From NCBI GenBank assembly GCA_945957335.1, contig CAMFLJ010000018.1, forward strand, positions 1 through 21,421: a DNA stretch of 21,421 nt, read 5' to 3'. Shown in pieces: positions 1 to 8,883 of this stretch; positions within the stretch are counted from its first letter, which is position 1, and every line of letters begins with the position of its first letter. The stretch is from an uncultured Actinomycetes bacterium (lineage in GTDB: Bacteria > Actinomycetota > Acidimicrobiia > Acidimicrobiales > Acidimicrobilacustridaceae). A model generated the notes under the pieces. That model did no database searches. It saw only the letters and a list, made by a program, of their open reading frames with translations, and was not told the DNA's origin. The position numbers and the translations under genes were made by a program.

Positions 1-1220
1 TCATCACCGAGCGCATGCCCGAGGCCCGTTCGGTCAGCGTCGGCATGTGGTTCGCCGTGGGCTCCCGCGACGAGCCCGAGCCCATCGCGGGCGCCTCGCA
101 CTTCCTCGAGCACCTTCTGTTCAAGGGCACCGACGAGCGTTCGGCCCGCGCCATCGCCACAGCGGTCGACGCGGTGGGCGGCGAGATGAACGCCTACACG
201 AGCCGCGAGCACACGGCGTACTACCTGCGCCTGCCGGTGGCCGAGCTCGACCCCGGCCTGCGGCTGCTCGCCGACGTCGTGAGCCGCCCGGCGTTCCGGC
301 CCCACGAGCTCGACGCCGAGCGCGAGGTCATCGTCGAGGAGATCCTCATGAGCGAGGACACCCCCGACGACCTCGTGCTCACCGCGCTCTACGAGAGCCT
401 CTTCCCCGAGCACCCGCTCGGCCGCGAGACCCTCGGCACCCGCGACACCGTCGAGGCCATGAGCCGCGACGACGTCGCTGCGTTCCACGAACGCTGGTAC
501 CGGCCCGCCAACCTGGTGGTGGCCGCGGCCGGCGACCTCACCCACGAGCAGGTGCTCTCCGCCGTCGACGGCCTCTTCTCGGCCGGCGAGCGCGGTGAGG
601 CCCCCCGGCGCGAGGCGCCCTCCGCCGACGTCGTGCCCCTCGTCGTGATCGACCGCCCCACCGAGCAGTCGCACGTGGCGGTGGCGTGGCGGGGCCTGCC
701 CGTGACCGACGACGACCGCTACGCCATGTGGGTCGCCAACCACGTGCTCGGCGGCGGCATGTCGAGCCGCCTCTTCCAGGAGATCCGCGAGGAGCGGGGC
801 CTGGCCTACACGGTGTTCTCGGCGCCCTCGTCCTACAGCGACGTCGGCTCGCTGATGATCTACAGCGGCACCGCCCCGAACCGCCTGGCCGAGCTGCTCA
901 CCGTCATCGACGGGGTCATCGAGGGCCTCCTCGCCGACGGCATCACCGACGAGGAGCACCGCGTCGCCCTGGGCTACCTCGAGGGCTCGATGCTGCTCGG
1001 GCTCGAGGACAGCGGCTCCCGCATGAGCCGGCTCGGCTCGGGCCTCACGATCCGCGACGACGTCGTCTCGGTCGACGAGCACGTGCGGCGCATCCGGGCC
1101 GTCACCCCCGAGCAGGTCTCCGCCGTGCTGCACCGGGTGCTCGACGGCCCCCGGGCCGTGTCGGCCGTGGGCCCCCTCGGGGGCGGGACCCCGGCCCTCG
1201 AAGCCTTCGCGCGCGGGTAA
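1..1220 (+). CDS. M16 family zinc metallopeptidase (processing-peptidase-like), 5' end cut off
   Basis: Zinc-dependent endopeptidase of the M16 (pitrilysin / mitochondrial processing peptidase beta) family, probably cytoplasmic. The reading frame is open to the left edge (codons for I-T-E-R precede the first Met at 15), so the true start lies outside the window; members usually have a few more residues before this point. Counting from that Met, the inverted zinc motif H-F-L-E-H is at 29-33 and the third ligand is probably E109, 76 residues on, as in processing peptidases. The C-terminal half carries the second M16 domain with a G-M-S-S-R-L-F-Q-E-I-R-E-x-R-G-L-A-Y segment. In many actinobacteria this gene lies between pnp and dapB (pepR in mycobacteria), and dapB follows here by 10 bases. 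The natural substrate is unknown. Confidence 0.93.
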   Translation, partial: ITERMPEARSVSVGMWFAVGSRDEPEPIAGASHFLEHLLFKGTDERSARAIATAVDAVGGEMNAYTSREHTAYYLRLPVAELDPGLRLLADVVSRPAFRPHELDAEREVIVEEILMSEDTPDDLVLTALYESLFPEHPLGRETLGTRDTVEAMSRDDVAAFHERWYRPANLVVAAAGDLTHEQVLSAVDGLFSAGERGEAPRREAPSADVVPLVVIDRPTEQSHVAVAWRGLPVTDDDRYAMWVANHVLGGGMSSRLFQEIREERGLAYTVFSAPSSYSDVGSLMIYSGTAPNRLAELLTVIDGVIEGLLADGITDEEHRVALGYLEGSMLLGLEDSGSRMSRLGSGLTIRDDVVSVDEHVRRIRAVTPEQVSAVLHRVLDGPRAVSAVGPLGGGTPALEAFARG

Positions 1221-1223
1221 GTT
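1218..1223 (+). promoter_or_regulatory. Candidate -10 element (TAAGTT) for leaderless dapB mRNA
   Basis: TAAGTT fits the TANNNT pattern and ends 7 bases before the dapB ATG. Its first three bases are the TAA stop codon of the peptidase gene. No clear -35 or Shine-Dalgarno sequence is visible. It matches six other starts in this window, so dapB may have its own leaderless transcript besides read-through from upstream. Confidence 0.5.
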
Positions 1224-1230
1224 CCCGGCC

Positions 1231-2019
1231 ATGGGTCTCAAGGTCGGGGTGTTCGGCGCAGGCGGGCGCATGGGTTCGACGGTGTGCCGGGCGGTCGACG
1301 ACGACCCCGGCCTCGACCTCGTCGCCGCGGTCGACCCGCACCACGTGGGCCTCGACATGCACCAGGTCACCGGGCTCGACAAGGACTTCCTGGTGTCAGC
1401 CGACGGCCAGGCGTTCCTCGACGCAGGGGTCGACGTGGTGGTCGACTTCACCCACGTCGACGCCGCCCGCGAGAACCTGCTGTTCCTCGCCCGCCACGGC
1501 ATCCACGCCGTCACCGGCACCACCGGCTTCACCGACGCCGACTACGAGCGCTTCGGCGCCGCGTTCTCCCGCTCGAACTGCGTGATCGCCCCCAACTTCG
1601 CCATCGGGGCGGTGCTGATGATGCGCTTCGCCGAGCTCGCCGCCCCCTACTTCGAGACGGCCGAGATCACCGAGCTGCACCACGACAACAAGCTCGACGC
1701 CCCGTCGGGCACGGCGATGCTCACCGCCGAGCGCATGGCGGCGGCCTCGCAGCAGTGGGCGCCCGACCCCACCAAGACCGAGCTGCTCGACGGCGCCCGC
1801 GGTGGCGAGGGGCCCTCCGGCATCCGGGTGCACTCGCTGCGCCTGCGCGGCATGGTCGCCCACCAGGAGGTCATCCTGGGCACCACCGGGCAGACCCTCT
1901 CGATCCGCCACGACTCCTACGACCGGGCCTCGTTCATGCCCGGCGTGGTGCTGGCCGTGAAGGCCGTGGCCGACCGGCCCGGCCTCACCATCGGCCTCGA
2001 CGTCCTGCTCGACCTGTAG
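1231..2019 (+). CDS. dapB: 4-hydroxy-tetrahydrodipicolinate reductase
   Basis: Reduces the DapA product to tetrahydrodipicolinate with NAD(P)H, the second committed step of diaminopimelate/lysine synthesis, in the cytoplasm. The 262-residue protein has the N-terminal dinucleotide-binding loop G-A-G-G-R-M-G (9-15), a G-T-T-G-F segment (96-100), and the DapB signature E-L-H-H-D-N-K-L-D-A-P-S-G-T at 148-161. H150 and K154 correspond to the catalytic His/Lys pair of the E. coli enzyme. Length is normal for the family (about 245-275). The ATG at 1231 places the Rossmann loop at the usual distance from the N-terminus. It sits 10 bases after the M16 peptidase gene, a common actinobacterial arrangement. 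Its pathway partner dapA lies 10.9 kb downstream instead of nearby. A strong hairpin follows the stop. Confidence 0.97.
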   Translation: MGLKVGVFGAGGRMGSTVCRAVDDDPGLDLVAAVDPHHVGLDMHQVTGLDKDFLVSADGQAFLDAGVDVVVDFTHVDAARENLLFLARHGIHAVTGTTGFTDADYERFGAAFSRSNCVIAPNFAIGAVLMMRFAELAAPYFETAEITELHHDNKLDAPSGTAMLTAERMAAASQQWAPDPTKTELLDGARGGEGPSGIRVHSLRLRGMVAHQEVILGTTGQTLSIRHDSYDRASFMPGVVLAVKAVADRPGLTIGLDVLLDL

Positions 2020-2036
2020 CGGTCGCGAGCGACGTC

Positions 2037-2078
2037 GACGGCCCGACCGGAGGGGCGGAGTCCCCCGGCCGGGCCGTC
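2037..2078. terminator. Bidirectional terminator-like hairpin between dapB and the lipoprotein gene
   Basis: Arms 2037-2050 (GACGGCCCGACCGG) and 2065-2078 (CCGGCCGGGCCGTC) pair at 13 of 14 positions across a 14-base loop that is itself partly G/C complementary. It lies in the 72-base gap between two converging genes. There is no T-run on either side, which is usual for high-GC actinobacteria, so the terminator role is inferred from structure and position. Confidence 0.7.
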
Positions 2079-2091
2079 GGACCTGGTCGGC

Positions 2092-2610
2092 TCAGTAGCC
2101 GGAGCTGCTGGCCGGCGCCTTCTGGATGGCGTTGCCGGCGGGATCGACCACGAACCACTTGCCACCCACGCCCTGGCCGGACGTGGCCCCGGGGGCGGCA
2201 TCGGCGGCGTAGTAGTAGAGGAGGTGCCCGTTGAGGGTGATCTGCTCGTCGCCGCTGGCCTGCATGGCCTTGCCGAGCGTGCCGGTGATCCCGGTGCCGG
2301 CGGTGGCGGGGGCCACGAGGGGCGGCCACGCCGAGAGGCAGCCGCCGGAGCAGGCGCTGGTGGTGCCCTGGTCGGCGGTGAAGAGGTAGAGCGTGCGGCC
2401 CTGGCCGTCGACGACGATGTCGCCGAGGCTGCTCGAGGCGACCTTCAGCTCGGTGGTGCCGGCGGGCACGGCGCTGCCGGCGGTGGTGCTGGAACCGGCC
2501 GCGGCGGCCTTGGTGGTGTCGGTGGTGGCGTTGCTCGACGACGAGCTGCCGCAGGCGGCGGCGCCGACGGCGAGCGCGGCGATCATCGTGATGGTGGCGA
2601 GGCGGCGCAT
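2092..2610 (-). CDS. Secreted-repeat lipoprotein (COG4315 / Lipoprotein_15-like)
   Basis: Probable surface lipoprotein of unknown function, 172 residues. The N-terminus has basic residues, a hydrophobic stretch and C20 in the sequence V-G-A-A-A-C, an acceptable Gram-positive lipobox though -3 is Ala rather than the usual Leu. A Ser/Thr/Ala-rich linker (21-52) follows. Two copies of the secreted repeat typical of the COG4315 family come next: one around 62-98 (V-D-G-Q-G-R-T-L-Y-L-F, then a C87-x3-C91 pair and A-W-P-P-L), the second around 129-160 (H-L-L-Y-Y-Y and K-W-F-V-V-D-P-A-G). The frame extends upstream, but the lipoprotein signal fixes the ATG at 2610, preceded by a GGGGGA stretch. It is divergent from an ECF sigma/anti-sigma pair 115 bases away, so it may belong to that regulon. 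Redox or adhesion roles are only guesses. Confidence 0.85.
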   Translation of the reverse strand: MRRLATITMIAALAVGAAACGSSSSSNATTDTTKAAAAGSSTTAGSAVPAGTTELKVASSSLGDIVVDGQGRTLYLFTADQGTTSACSGGCLSAWPPLVAPATAGTGITGTLGKAMQASGDEQITLNGHLLYYYAADAAPGATSGQGVGGKWFVVDPAGNAIQKAPASSSGY

Positions 2611-2711
2611 GGGTCCCCCAGAGTTCGTGGATCGCGGACGGGTGCCCGCACCGGCCTCTACGCCCGAGGGTGAGGATCGGATTTTCGAGATCCGGACCGT
2701 GGGCTCGGACG

Positions 2712-2717
2712 TAGGGT
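2712..2717 (+). promoter_or_regulatory. Candidate -10 element (TAGGGT) for the ECF sigma gene
   Basis: TAGGGT fits TANNNT and ends 8 bases before the GTG at 2726. It lies in the 115-base region between the divergent lipoprotein and sigma genes, which must hold promoters for both. That region also has a small inverted repeat, CGGAT at 2678-2682 with ATCCG at 2690-2694. I could not identify a convincing ECF-type -35 (GGAAC-like) on either strand. Confidence 0.4.
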
Positions 2718-2725
2718 CCTCCGTG

Positions 2726-3334
2726 GTGACGACCGCGCCCCGACGGCCCCGGGTGGTGCGGCTCGTCGACGGCGACGTCGACGAGCCCTCCGACGCCGCG
2801 CTCCTGACCGCGGTGGCCTTGGGCGACGGCGACGCCTGCCGCAACTTCGTCGACCGCCACGCGTCCCGGGTGCTCGGCGTGGCCGTCGGCGTCTGCCGCG
2901 ACCGCACCCTCGCCGAGGACATCGCCCAGCGCGCCTTCGAGCAGGCCTGGCGCCACGCCGCCTCGTTCGACCCGACGCGCGCGTCGGCCCGCACGTGGCT
3001 GCTCACGATCACGCGCCGCCTCGCCATCGACGAGCTGCGCCGCCGCCGGGTCACCCCGGTCGCCCCCGACGACCTGCTCGGCCTGATCTCGCCGGCGGCG
3101 TCGGACACCGAGCGGGCCGGCCTGGCCGAGGCGGGGCGCGACCGCGTGCTCGCCGCGCTGCGCACGCTGCCCGACGAGCAACGCCGGGCCGTCGTGCTGG
3201 CGTCGCTCGGGGGCCACAGCGCCCGCGAGGTCGCCGACATCGAGGACGTGCCGCTGGGGACGGCGAAGACACGCATCCGGCTGGGGCTGCGGCGCCTGCG
3301 CGCCGAGCTGGCCGACGAGGTGGACCATGGCTGA
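2726..3334 (+). CDS. ECF-type RNA polymerase sigma factor
   Basis: Alternative sigma factor that directs RNA polymerase to a stress or envelope regulon, held inactive by the membrane anti-sigma factor encoded next. About 202 residues, normal for ECF sigmas. Region 2 is recognisable in D-A-C-R-N-F-V-D-R-H, A-E-D-I-A-Q-R-A-F-E-Q-A-W and R-T-W-L-L-T-I-T-R-R-L-A-I-D-E-L-R-R. Region 4 has L-P-D-E-Q-R-R-A-V-V-L and a helix-turn-helix ending P-L-G-T-A-K-T-R-I-R-L-G-L-R-R-L-R. The frame is open further upstream (ATG at 2609) but that extension faces the lipoprotein start, has atypical codon use and matches no sigma domain. GTG at 2723 or 2726 is preferred; 2726 fits the leaderless promoter spacing. 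Its stop overlaps the anti-sigma ATG by 8 bases, implying coupled translation. Confidence 0.9.
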   Translation: MTTAPRRPRVVRLVDGDVDEPSDAALLTAVALGDGDACRNFVDRHASRVLGVAVGVCRDRTLAEDIAQRAFEQAWRHAASFDPTRASARTWLLTITRRLAIDELRRRRVTPVAPDDLLGLISPAASDTERAGLAEAGRDRVLAALRTLPDEQRRAVVLASLGGHSAREVADIEDVPLGTAKTRIRLGLRRLRAELADEVDHG

Positions 3335-4094
3335 GCCGACCGGACCGATCACCTGCGACGACGTCGCCGACGACCTCGAGCTGCACGTCCTCGACGCCCT
3401 CGACCCGGTCGACGAGCGCCGCGTCGCCGCCCACCTCGAGGGGTGCGCGGCCTGCCGGGCCCGCGTCGACGAGCTGAACGCGACCCTGGGCGAGCTCCTG
3501 GCCGCGGTCGAGCCGGTCGAGCCGTCGCCGGGCTTCGCCGAGCGGGTCGCCGTCCGGTCCGACGCCCCCACCCCACCACCGAGCACCGGCCCGGTGCCCT
3601 TCGCCGAGCCCTCACCCGGCCCGACCGGTGTCGAGGCTTTTCCCGCACCGACGTCACGCCCGCGGCGGTTCGCGGTGCTCGCCGCCGCTGCCGCGGTCGT
3701 CGTGGTGGTGGCGGGTGGCCTGTTCGCCGCAGGGTCGTGGTGGGCGAGCAACCGCCGCGACACCGGCCAGGTGGCAGGCCCCACCACCGTCGTGCTGGTC
3801 GACCGCCAGGCCCCGCTGGTGACGGCCGACGGCAGCACCATCGGCACGGTGTCGCTCACCGCCGGCACCGGGGTCGACCTCACCATGACCGTCGACCAGG
3901 CGCCCGCCGGGGTGGCCTACGACTGCGTTGTGCACACCGCCGACGGCACGGTCACCACCGTCGGGTCGTGGACCACCAGCGAGGCCGGGCCGGCCACCTG
4001 GTACGTGCCCCTCGACCCCGCCCTCGGCACCGTCGACCAGGTCAGCCTGGTCGTGCCCGGTGCGGGCGCCATCGCCACCGCGCGCCCCGTCTGA
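3327..4094 (+). CDS. Membrane anti-sigma factor with N-terminal zinc-binding domain (RskA-like)
   Basis: Binds and inhibits the ECF sigma factor encoded immediately upstream, with release expected through a signal across the membrane. 255 residues. The N-terminal 50 residues form a zinc-binding anti-sigma domain with H36-x3-C40-x2-C43. A Pro-rich linker (about 65-112) leads to one transmembrane helix at about 115-137 (Ala/Val-rich, ending G-S-W-W). The rest (about 140-255) is a predicted extracytoplasmic beta-rich domain resembling the RskA C-terminal domain. Topology is therefore N-terminus in, C-terminus out. Its ATG lies inside the last codons of the sigma gene. Release by site-1/site-2 proteolysis is known for related pairs and is inferred here. 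Confidence 0.88.
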   Translation: MAEPTGPITCDDVADDLELHVLDALDPVDERRVAAHLEGCAACRARVDELNATLGELLAAVEPVEPSPGFAERVAVRSDAPTPPPSTGPVPFAEPSPGPTGVEAFPAPTSRPRRFAVLAAAAAVVVVVAGGLFAAGSWWASNRRDTGQVAGPTTVVLVDRQAPLVTADGSTIGTVSLTAGTGVDLTMTVDQAPAGVAYDCVVHTADGTVTTVGSWTTSEAGPATWYVPLDPALGTVDQVSLVVPGAGAIATARPV

Positions 4095-4118
4095 CCACCC
4101 GGCCCCGCCCCGCGGCGG

Positions 4119-4862
4119 TCAGGTGCGCCGGTGCACCTGGCGGGCGCCGGCCTGGTCGCGGGCGAGCACCACGAGGGTGTCGATGTTGACATGGCTCGGA
4201 CGGGTCACCGCGAAGGCGATGCAGTCGGCCACGTCGTCGGCGGTGAGCGGCGTGACGCCCTCGTACACCGCGGCCGCGCGCTCGGCGTCGCCGTCGAAGC
4301 GGACCAGGCTGAACTCGGTCTCGACCATCCCCGGGTCGACCTCGGTGACCCGCACCGGCTCGCCCAGGATCTCCTGGCGCAGCACCTGGGTGAACGCCCG
4401 GGTGGCGAACTTGGCCGCGTTGTAGCCCGCACCGCCCGGGTACGGCTCGTGGGCGGCGATCGAGCCGACCATCACCACGTGGCCGTCGCCGCTGGCGATC
4501 AGCGCCGGCAGCAGGGCCCGGGTCATGCGCATGGTTCCCATCACGTTGGTGTCGTACATGCGCTGCCAGCGCTCGTCGTCGGCCGTGGCGATGGGGTCGA
4601 GGCCGAGGGCGCCGCCGGCGTTGTTCACGAGCACGGCGCACGGGCCCGCGGCCTCGCAGAAGGCGTCGACCGACGCCTGGTCGGTGACGTCGAGGACGAG
4701 GCTGCGCGCCGAGGGCCCGCACGCCTCGGCCACCTCGGCCAGCCGGTCGACCCGACGGGCCCCGAGGACGACGTCGAACCCCTCGGCGGCGAGGCGCCGG
4801 GCGGTGGCGGCACCGATCCCGGAGGAGGCGCCGGTGACGACGGCGGTGCGGCGATCGGTCAT
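4119..4862 (-). CDS. Short-chain dehydrogenase/reductase (YdfG-like, probably NADP-dependent)
   Basis: Classical SDR oxidoreductase, 247 residues. The cofactor loop T-G-A-S-S-G-I-G is at 10-17, N-N-A-G at 80-83, and the catalytic tetrad is N106, S134, Y147 and K151 (Y-N-A-A-K). The basic G-A-R-R segment after the second strand (34-37) suggests NADP(H). The closest recognisable group is the YdfG / serine 3-dehydrogenase / 3-hydroxy acid dehydrogenase type, but the substrate cannot be read from sequence. The ATG at 4862 overlaps the stop of the membrane-protein gene by 4 bases (ATGA), so the two are co-translated. It converges on the anti-sigma gene across a 24-base gap. Confidence 0.92.
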   Translation of the reverse strand: MTDRRTAVVTGASSGIGAATARRLAAEGFDVVLGARRVDRLAEVAEACGPSARSLVLDVTDQASVDAFCEAAGPCAVLVNNAGGALGLDPIATADDERWQRMYDTNVMGTMRMTRALLPALIASGDGHVVMVGSIAAHEPYPGGAGYNAAKFATRAFTQVLRQEILGEPVRVTEVDPGMVETEFSLVRFDGDAERAAAVYEGVTPLTADDVADCIAFAVTRPSHVNIDTLVVLARDQAGARQVHRRT

Positions 4863-5629
4863 GGCTGGGCGTCGTCCTTCGGGTCGTAGGGGTGGTTCGG
4901 CACCGGGGGAGCGTCGGGGTCGAGGGAGCGGTCGAGCTCGTGCAGGTCCTCGATGTCCTTGCGGCCCCGCCGCAGCTCGCCGCCCACCATGACCAGCACG
5001 ACGAGGATGCTGATCACGAGCAACGGGATCCGGTACTGGGCGACCAGGTCGAGGAACCAGTTGATCGGGCCCGAGAACACGTCGCCGACGATCTGCAGCA
5101 GCAGCAGGCGCCCCACGGTGCCGGTGACGTTGAGGAAGGCGAACACGAGCGGCGACATGCCCGAGGCCCCGGCGATCAGGCACACGTAGTTGTTGGGCAT
5201 GATCACCACGAGCGGGTGGCCCCAGCGCCCGAACCAGCGCTCGAGGCGGCGCATGGTGGTGCCGACCGTGGGCGTGCGCCGCTCCATCCACCGCAGCGCG
5301 GCGGGCCCGTAGAACCAGCCGAGGGCGAAGAAGAACGGGTCGGGCAGCAGCAGCCGCAGCGTGCCCCACAGGTAGTAGGCCCAGAGGTCGACCCGGTTGA
5401 CGACCATCACCGCGTAGCGGTTGCGGGCCGAGAGCCCCAGCAGCCACAGGGGGTGCTGCTCGACGAGCGTGGGCCAGAGCGCGTCGGCGACGTAGCCGGC
5501 GGCGATCATCACCACGATGGGCGCGATCAGCAGCGTGAGGGGCCCGCGCCGGGGCTCGCGCTCGGGTGGCGCCGGAACGTGGGTTTCGCCGTCCAAGGGG
5601 CAGATCCTCTCACTACGCTGCGCACCCAC
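4859..5629 (-). CDS. DedA/VTT-like integral membrane protein
   Basis: Multi-pass inner-membrane protein, up to 256 residues, resembling the DedA/SNARE-associated (VTT) family. Hydrophobic segments lie at about 31-51, 83-110, 139-157, 160-183 and 200-217. The segment around 158-188 (M-S-P-L-V-F-A-F-L-N ... G-D-V-F-S-G-P) resembles the re-entrant-loop region of the family, but the usual E-x-x-x-P signature is not clear, so assignment is moderate. DedA proteins are linked to lipid scrambling and membrane potential. The C-terminus is charged and Pro/Asp-rich. The start is uncertain: GTG at 5629 has AGGTGA 9 bases upstream, while a TTG near 5595 has GAGG at similar distance. The stop overlaps the SDR start by 4 bases, suggesting a shared role in lipid or membrane metabolism. 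Confidence 0.7.
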   Translation of the reverse strand: MGAQRSERICPLDGETHVPAPPEREPRRGPLTLLIAPIVVMIAAGYVADALWPTLVEQHPLWLLGLSARNRYAVMVVNRVDLWAYYLWGTLRLLLPDPFFFALGWFYGPAALRWMERRTPTVGTTMRRLERWFGRWGHPLVVIMPNNYVCLIAGASGMSPLVFAFLNVTGTVGRLLLLQIVGDVFSGPINWFLDLVAQYRIPLLVISILVVLVMVGGELRRGRKDIEDLHELDRSLDPDAPPVPNHPYDPKDDAQP

Positions 5630-5681
5630 GACGCCGCGTCACCTGGCAGAGGGCACGGCACCGGAGAACCGGGGGGTTCCG

Positions 5682-7313
<1,632 letters not shown>

Positions 7314-7322
7314 CCCGCTCGA

Positions 7323-7376
7323 CCCGGAGCTGGTCCACGACGGTGCGGGATCCGCGCCGACGTGAGCCAGCTCGGG
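7323..7376. terminator. Imperfect inverted repeat downstream of the acyl-CoA ligase gene
   Basis: CCCGGAGCTGG (7323-7333) pairs with CCAGCTCGGG (7367-7376) apart from one bulged G. The 33-base interval contains a smaller GCGG/CCGC hairpin. It lies in the 115-base gap before the SURF1 gene, where a terminator for the ligase transcript is expected. There is no T-tract. Confidence 0.45.
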
Positions 7377-7415
7377 CGTGGCGGGGGGCGATTCGGCCAG
7401 GGGGTCGGGGCTGCG

Positions 7416-7421
7416 TAGCCT
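7416..7421 (+). promoter_or_regulatory. Candidate -10 element (TAGCCT) for leaderless SURF1 mRNA
   Basis: TAGCCT ends exactly 7 bases before the GTG at 7429. A weak -35 candidate TTCGGC is 18 bases further upstream (7392-7397). No Shine-Dalgarno fits this GTG, which supports a leaderless transcript and this start choice. Confidence 0.5.
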
Positions 7422-7428
7422 GACCGTC

Positions 7429-8283
7429 GTGTACCGGTTCCTGCTGAAGCCCCGCTGGATCCTGTCGCACCTGTTCGTGCTGTTCTGCGTGGTGCTGTTC
7501 GTGAACCTGGCTCTGTGGCAGCTGCGCCGCCTCGACGAGCGCAAGGCCTACAACGCACGGGTCGAGGCCGCCGAGGCCCAGGACTCTGTCCCGATCGGGC
7601 AGCTCCTCCCCGAGGGCGCGTCGAGCACGGCCCAGCAGGTCGACGACGCCCAGTACCGCACCGTCGTCGTCACCGGGACCTACGCGGCCGACCAGCAGGT
7701 GCTCGTCACCAACCGCACCAACGGCGGTGCCCCCGGCTTCTGGGTGCTGACCCCGCTCGTGCAGCCCGACGGCACCGCCGTGGTGATCAACCGGGGCTGG
7801 ATCCCGTTCAGCTACACCGCCGACGGTCCCTGGACCGACTTCGCCCCGCCCACCGGCGCGGTGGCGGTGCAGGGGATGCTCCAGGTGCCCCAGGCGCGGT
7901 CCAACGGGATCGTCGCCGGTCCCAAGGACCCCGACCAGGGCGTGCTCCGCTCGCTGGCCCGGGTCGACGTCGAACGGCTCCAGCAGCAGGTGGCCGAGCC
8001 GCTCGTCCCCGCCTACGTCACCCTGCAGCAACAGCAGCCGGCCCAGGCGGGCGACCTGCCCCAGCCGATCCCGCCCCCCGAGCTCGACGAGGGCCCCCAC
8101 CTGAACTACGCCGGGCAGTGGACGATCTTCGCCCTGCTCACCCTCATCGTGTACCCGCTGCTGCTGCGCCGTGTCGCCCGCCGACGCCAGCAGGGCGAGC
8201 CCGACGAGAGCGGCGAGGTCGTGGTGCTGGGCGCCGACGGCGAGGTCGTCGCGTCGGCCCCCGGTCCGACGGACGATCCGTGA
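7429..8283 (+). CDS. SURF1 family cytochrome c oxidase assembly protein
   Basis: Membrane assembly factor for the haem-copper (aa3-type) terminal oxidase, linked to haem a insertion into subunit I. 284 residues with the typical two-helix topology: an N-terminal TM at about 11-30 ending A-L-W-Q-L-x-R, and a C-terminal TM at about 231-247, preceded by the conserved N-Y-A-G-Q-W. Between them is the extracytoplasmic domain with Y-R-T-V-V-V-T-G-T-Y, N-R-T-N-G-G, F-W-V-L-T-P-L and I-N-R-G-W-I-P. A polar tail of about 35 residues follows the last helix. The frame extends to a GTG at 7378, but family alignment (M-Y-R-F-L-L-x-P-R-W) favours 7429. Its stop overlaps a tetR GTG by 4 bases. No oxidase subunit genes are in the window. 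Confidence 0.93.
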   Translation: MYRFLLKPRWILSHLFVLFCVVLFVNLALWQLRRLDERKAYNARVEAAEAQDSVPIGQLLPEGASSTAQQVDDAQYRTVVVTGTYAADQQVLVTNRTNGGAPGFWVLTPLVQPDGTAVVINRGWIPFSYTADGPWTDFAPPTGAVAVQGMLQVPQARSNGIVAGPKDPDQGVLRSLARVDVERLQQQVAEPLVPAYVTLQQQQPAQAGDLPQPIPPPELDEGPHLNYAGQWTIFALLTLIVYPLLLRRVARRRQQGEPDESGEVVVLGADGEVVASAPGPTDDP

Positions 8284-8870
8284 GCACCCCCGCCGACACT
8301 CGCGAGCGCGTGCTCGCCGCCGCGCTGTCGTGCATCGAGCGCGAAGGGCTGGCGGCCACGAGCGTCGAGGACGTCGCCCGGGCCGCCGAGGTGTCGCGGG
8401 CCACGATCTACCGCCACTTCCCGGGCGGCCGCGAGCAGCTGCTCACCGAGACCACCACCTGGGAGGTCGCCCGCTTCTTCGCCCGGGTCGAGGCCACGGT
8501 GGCCGGCGAGCCCGACCTGGCGTCGCGGCTGCGCCTCGCGCTGTCGTCGGGCCACCGCGCCCTCGACGGCCACGCCCTGCTGCACCGGCTGCTGCGCACC
8601 GAGCCCGAGGCGATCATGACCGAGCTGTCGGTGGCCACCGACCTGGTGCTCGAGCTGATCATCGCCTACCTCGCCGACCAGCTGGTGGCCGAGCAGGCCG
8701 CGGGCCGGGCCCGGGCCGACCTCGACGTGCCCGAGGCGGCCGACCACCTCGGGCGCCTCTACCTCTCCTACCTCGGCGCGCCGGGCCGGTGGGACCTCGA
8801 CGACCCGGTGCAGGTCGCCGCCCTGGTGCGCACGCAGTTCCTGGCCGGCATCGAGCCCGCCCCGGTCTGA
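8280..8870 (+). CDS. TetR family transcriptional regulator (first copy)
   Basis: DNA-binding repressor-type protein of 196 residues. The N-terminal helix-turn-helix spans about 26-46, with A-T-S-V-E-D-V-A-R-A-A-E-V-S-R-A-T-I-Y-R-H-F followed by P-G-G-R. The rest is an all-helical ligand-binding domain without recognisable specificity. The GTG at 8280 overlaps the SURF1 stop (GTGA), so it is translated from the SURF1 message. Its DNA-binding helix closely resembles that of the TetR at 10995, suggesting paralogues or shared operators. A perfect hairpin covers its stop codon. Confidence 0.9.
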   Translation: MSTPADTRERVLAAALSCIEREGLAATSVEDVARAAEVSRATIYRHFPGGREQLLTETTTWEVARFFARVEATVAGEPDLASRLRLALSSGHRALDGHALLHRLLRTEPEAIMTELSVATDLVLELIIAYLADQLVAEQAAGRARADLDVPEAADHLGRLYLSYLGAPGRWDLDDPVQVAALVRTQFLAGIEPAPV

Positions 8871-8878
8871 CCGGGGCG
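8858..8878. terminator. Perfect 9-bp hairpin spanning the tetR stop codon
   Basis: CGCCCCGGT (8858-8866), loop CTG, ACCGGGGCG (8870-8878): nine uninterrupted pairs, mostly G-C. The TGA stop of the TetR gene lies in the loop and the first base of the right arm. The converging exporter gene ends 6 bases beyond, so the hairpin can act on both transcripts. Confidence 0.75.
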
Positions 8879-8883
8879 CGGCG

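Noticed and set aside
2678..2689. 12-base CGGATTTTCGAG shared between the lipoprotein/sigma gap and the end of the ArsR gene (10576-10587)
   Set aside because: Several 12-base matches are expected by chance in 21 kb, and the second copy is coding sequence, so a shared regulatory site is not supported.
2609..2725. N-terminal extension of the ECF sigma factor from ATG 2609
   Set aside because: It starts opposite the lipoprotein start codon, uses A/T-ending codons unlike the rest, and adds no sigma-factor sequence.
1985..3886. 633-residue minus-strand frame spanning the lipoprotein and sigma region
   Set aside because: It is a different frame from the lipoprotein and antisense to sigma/anti-sigma, with no start signal or domain.
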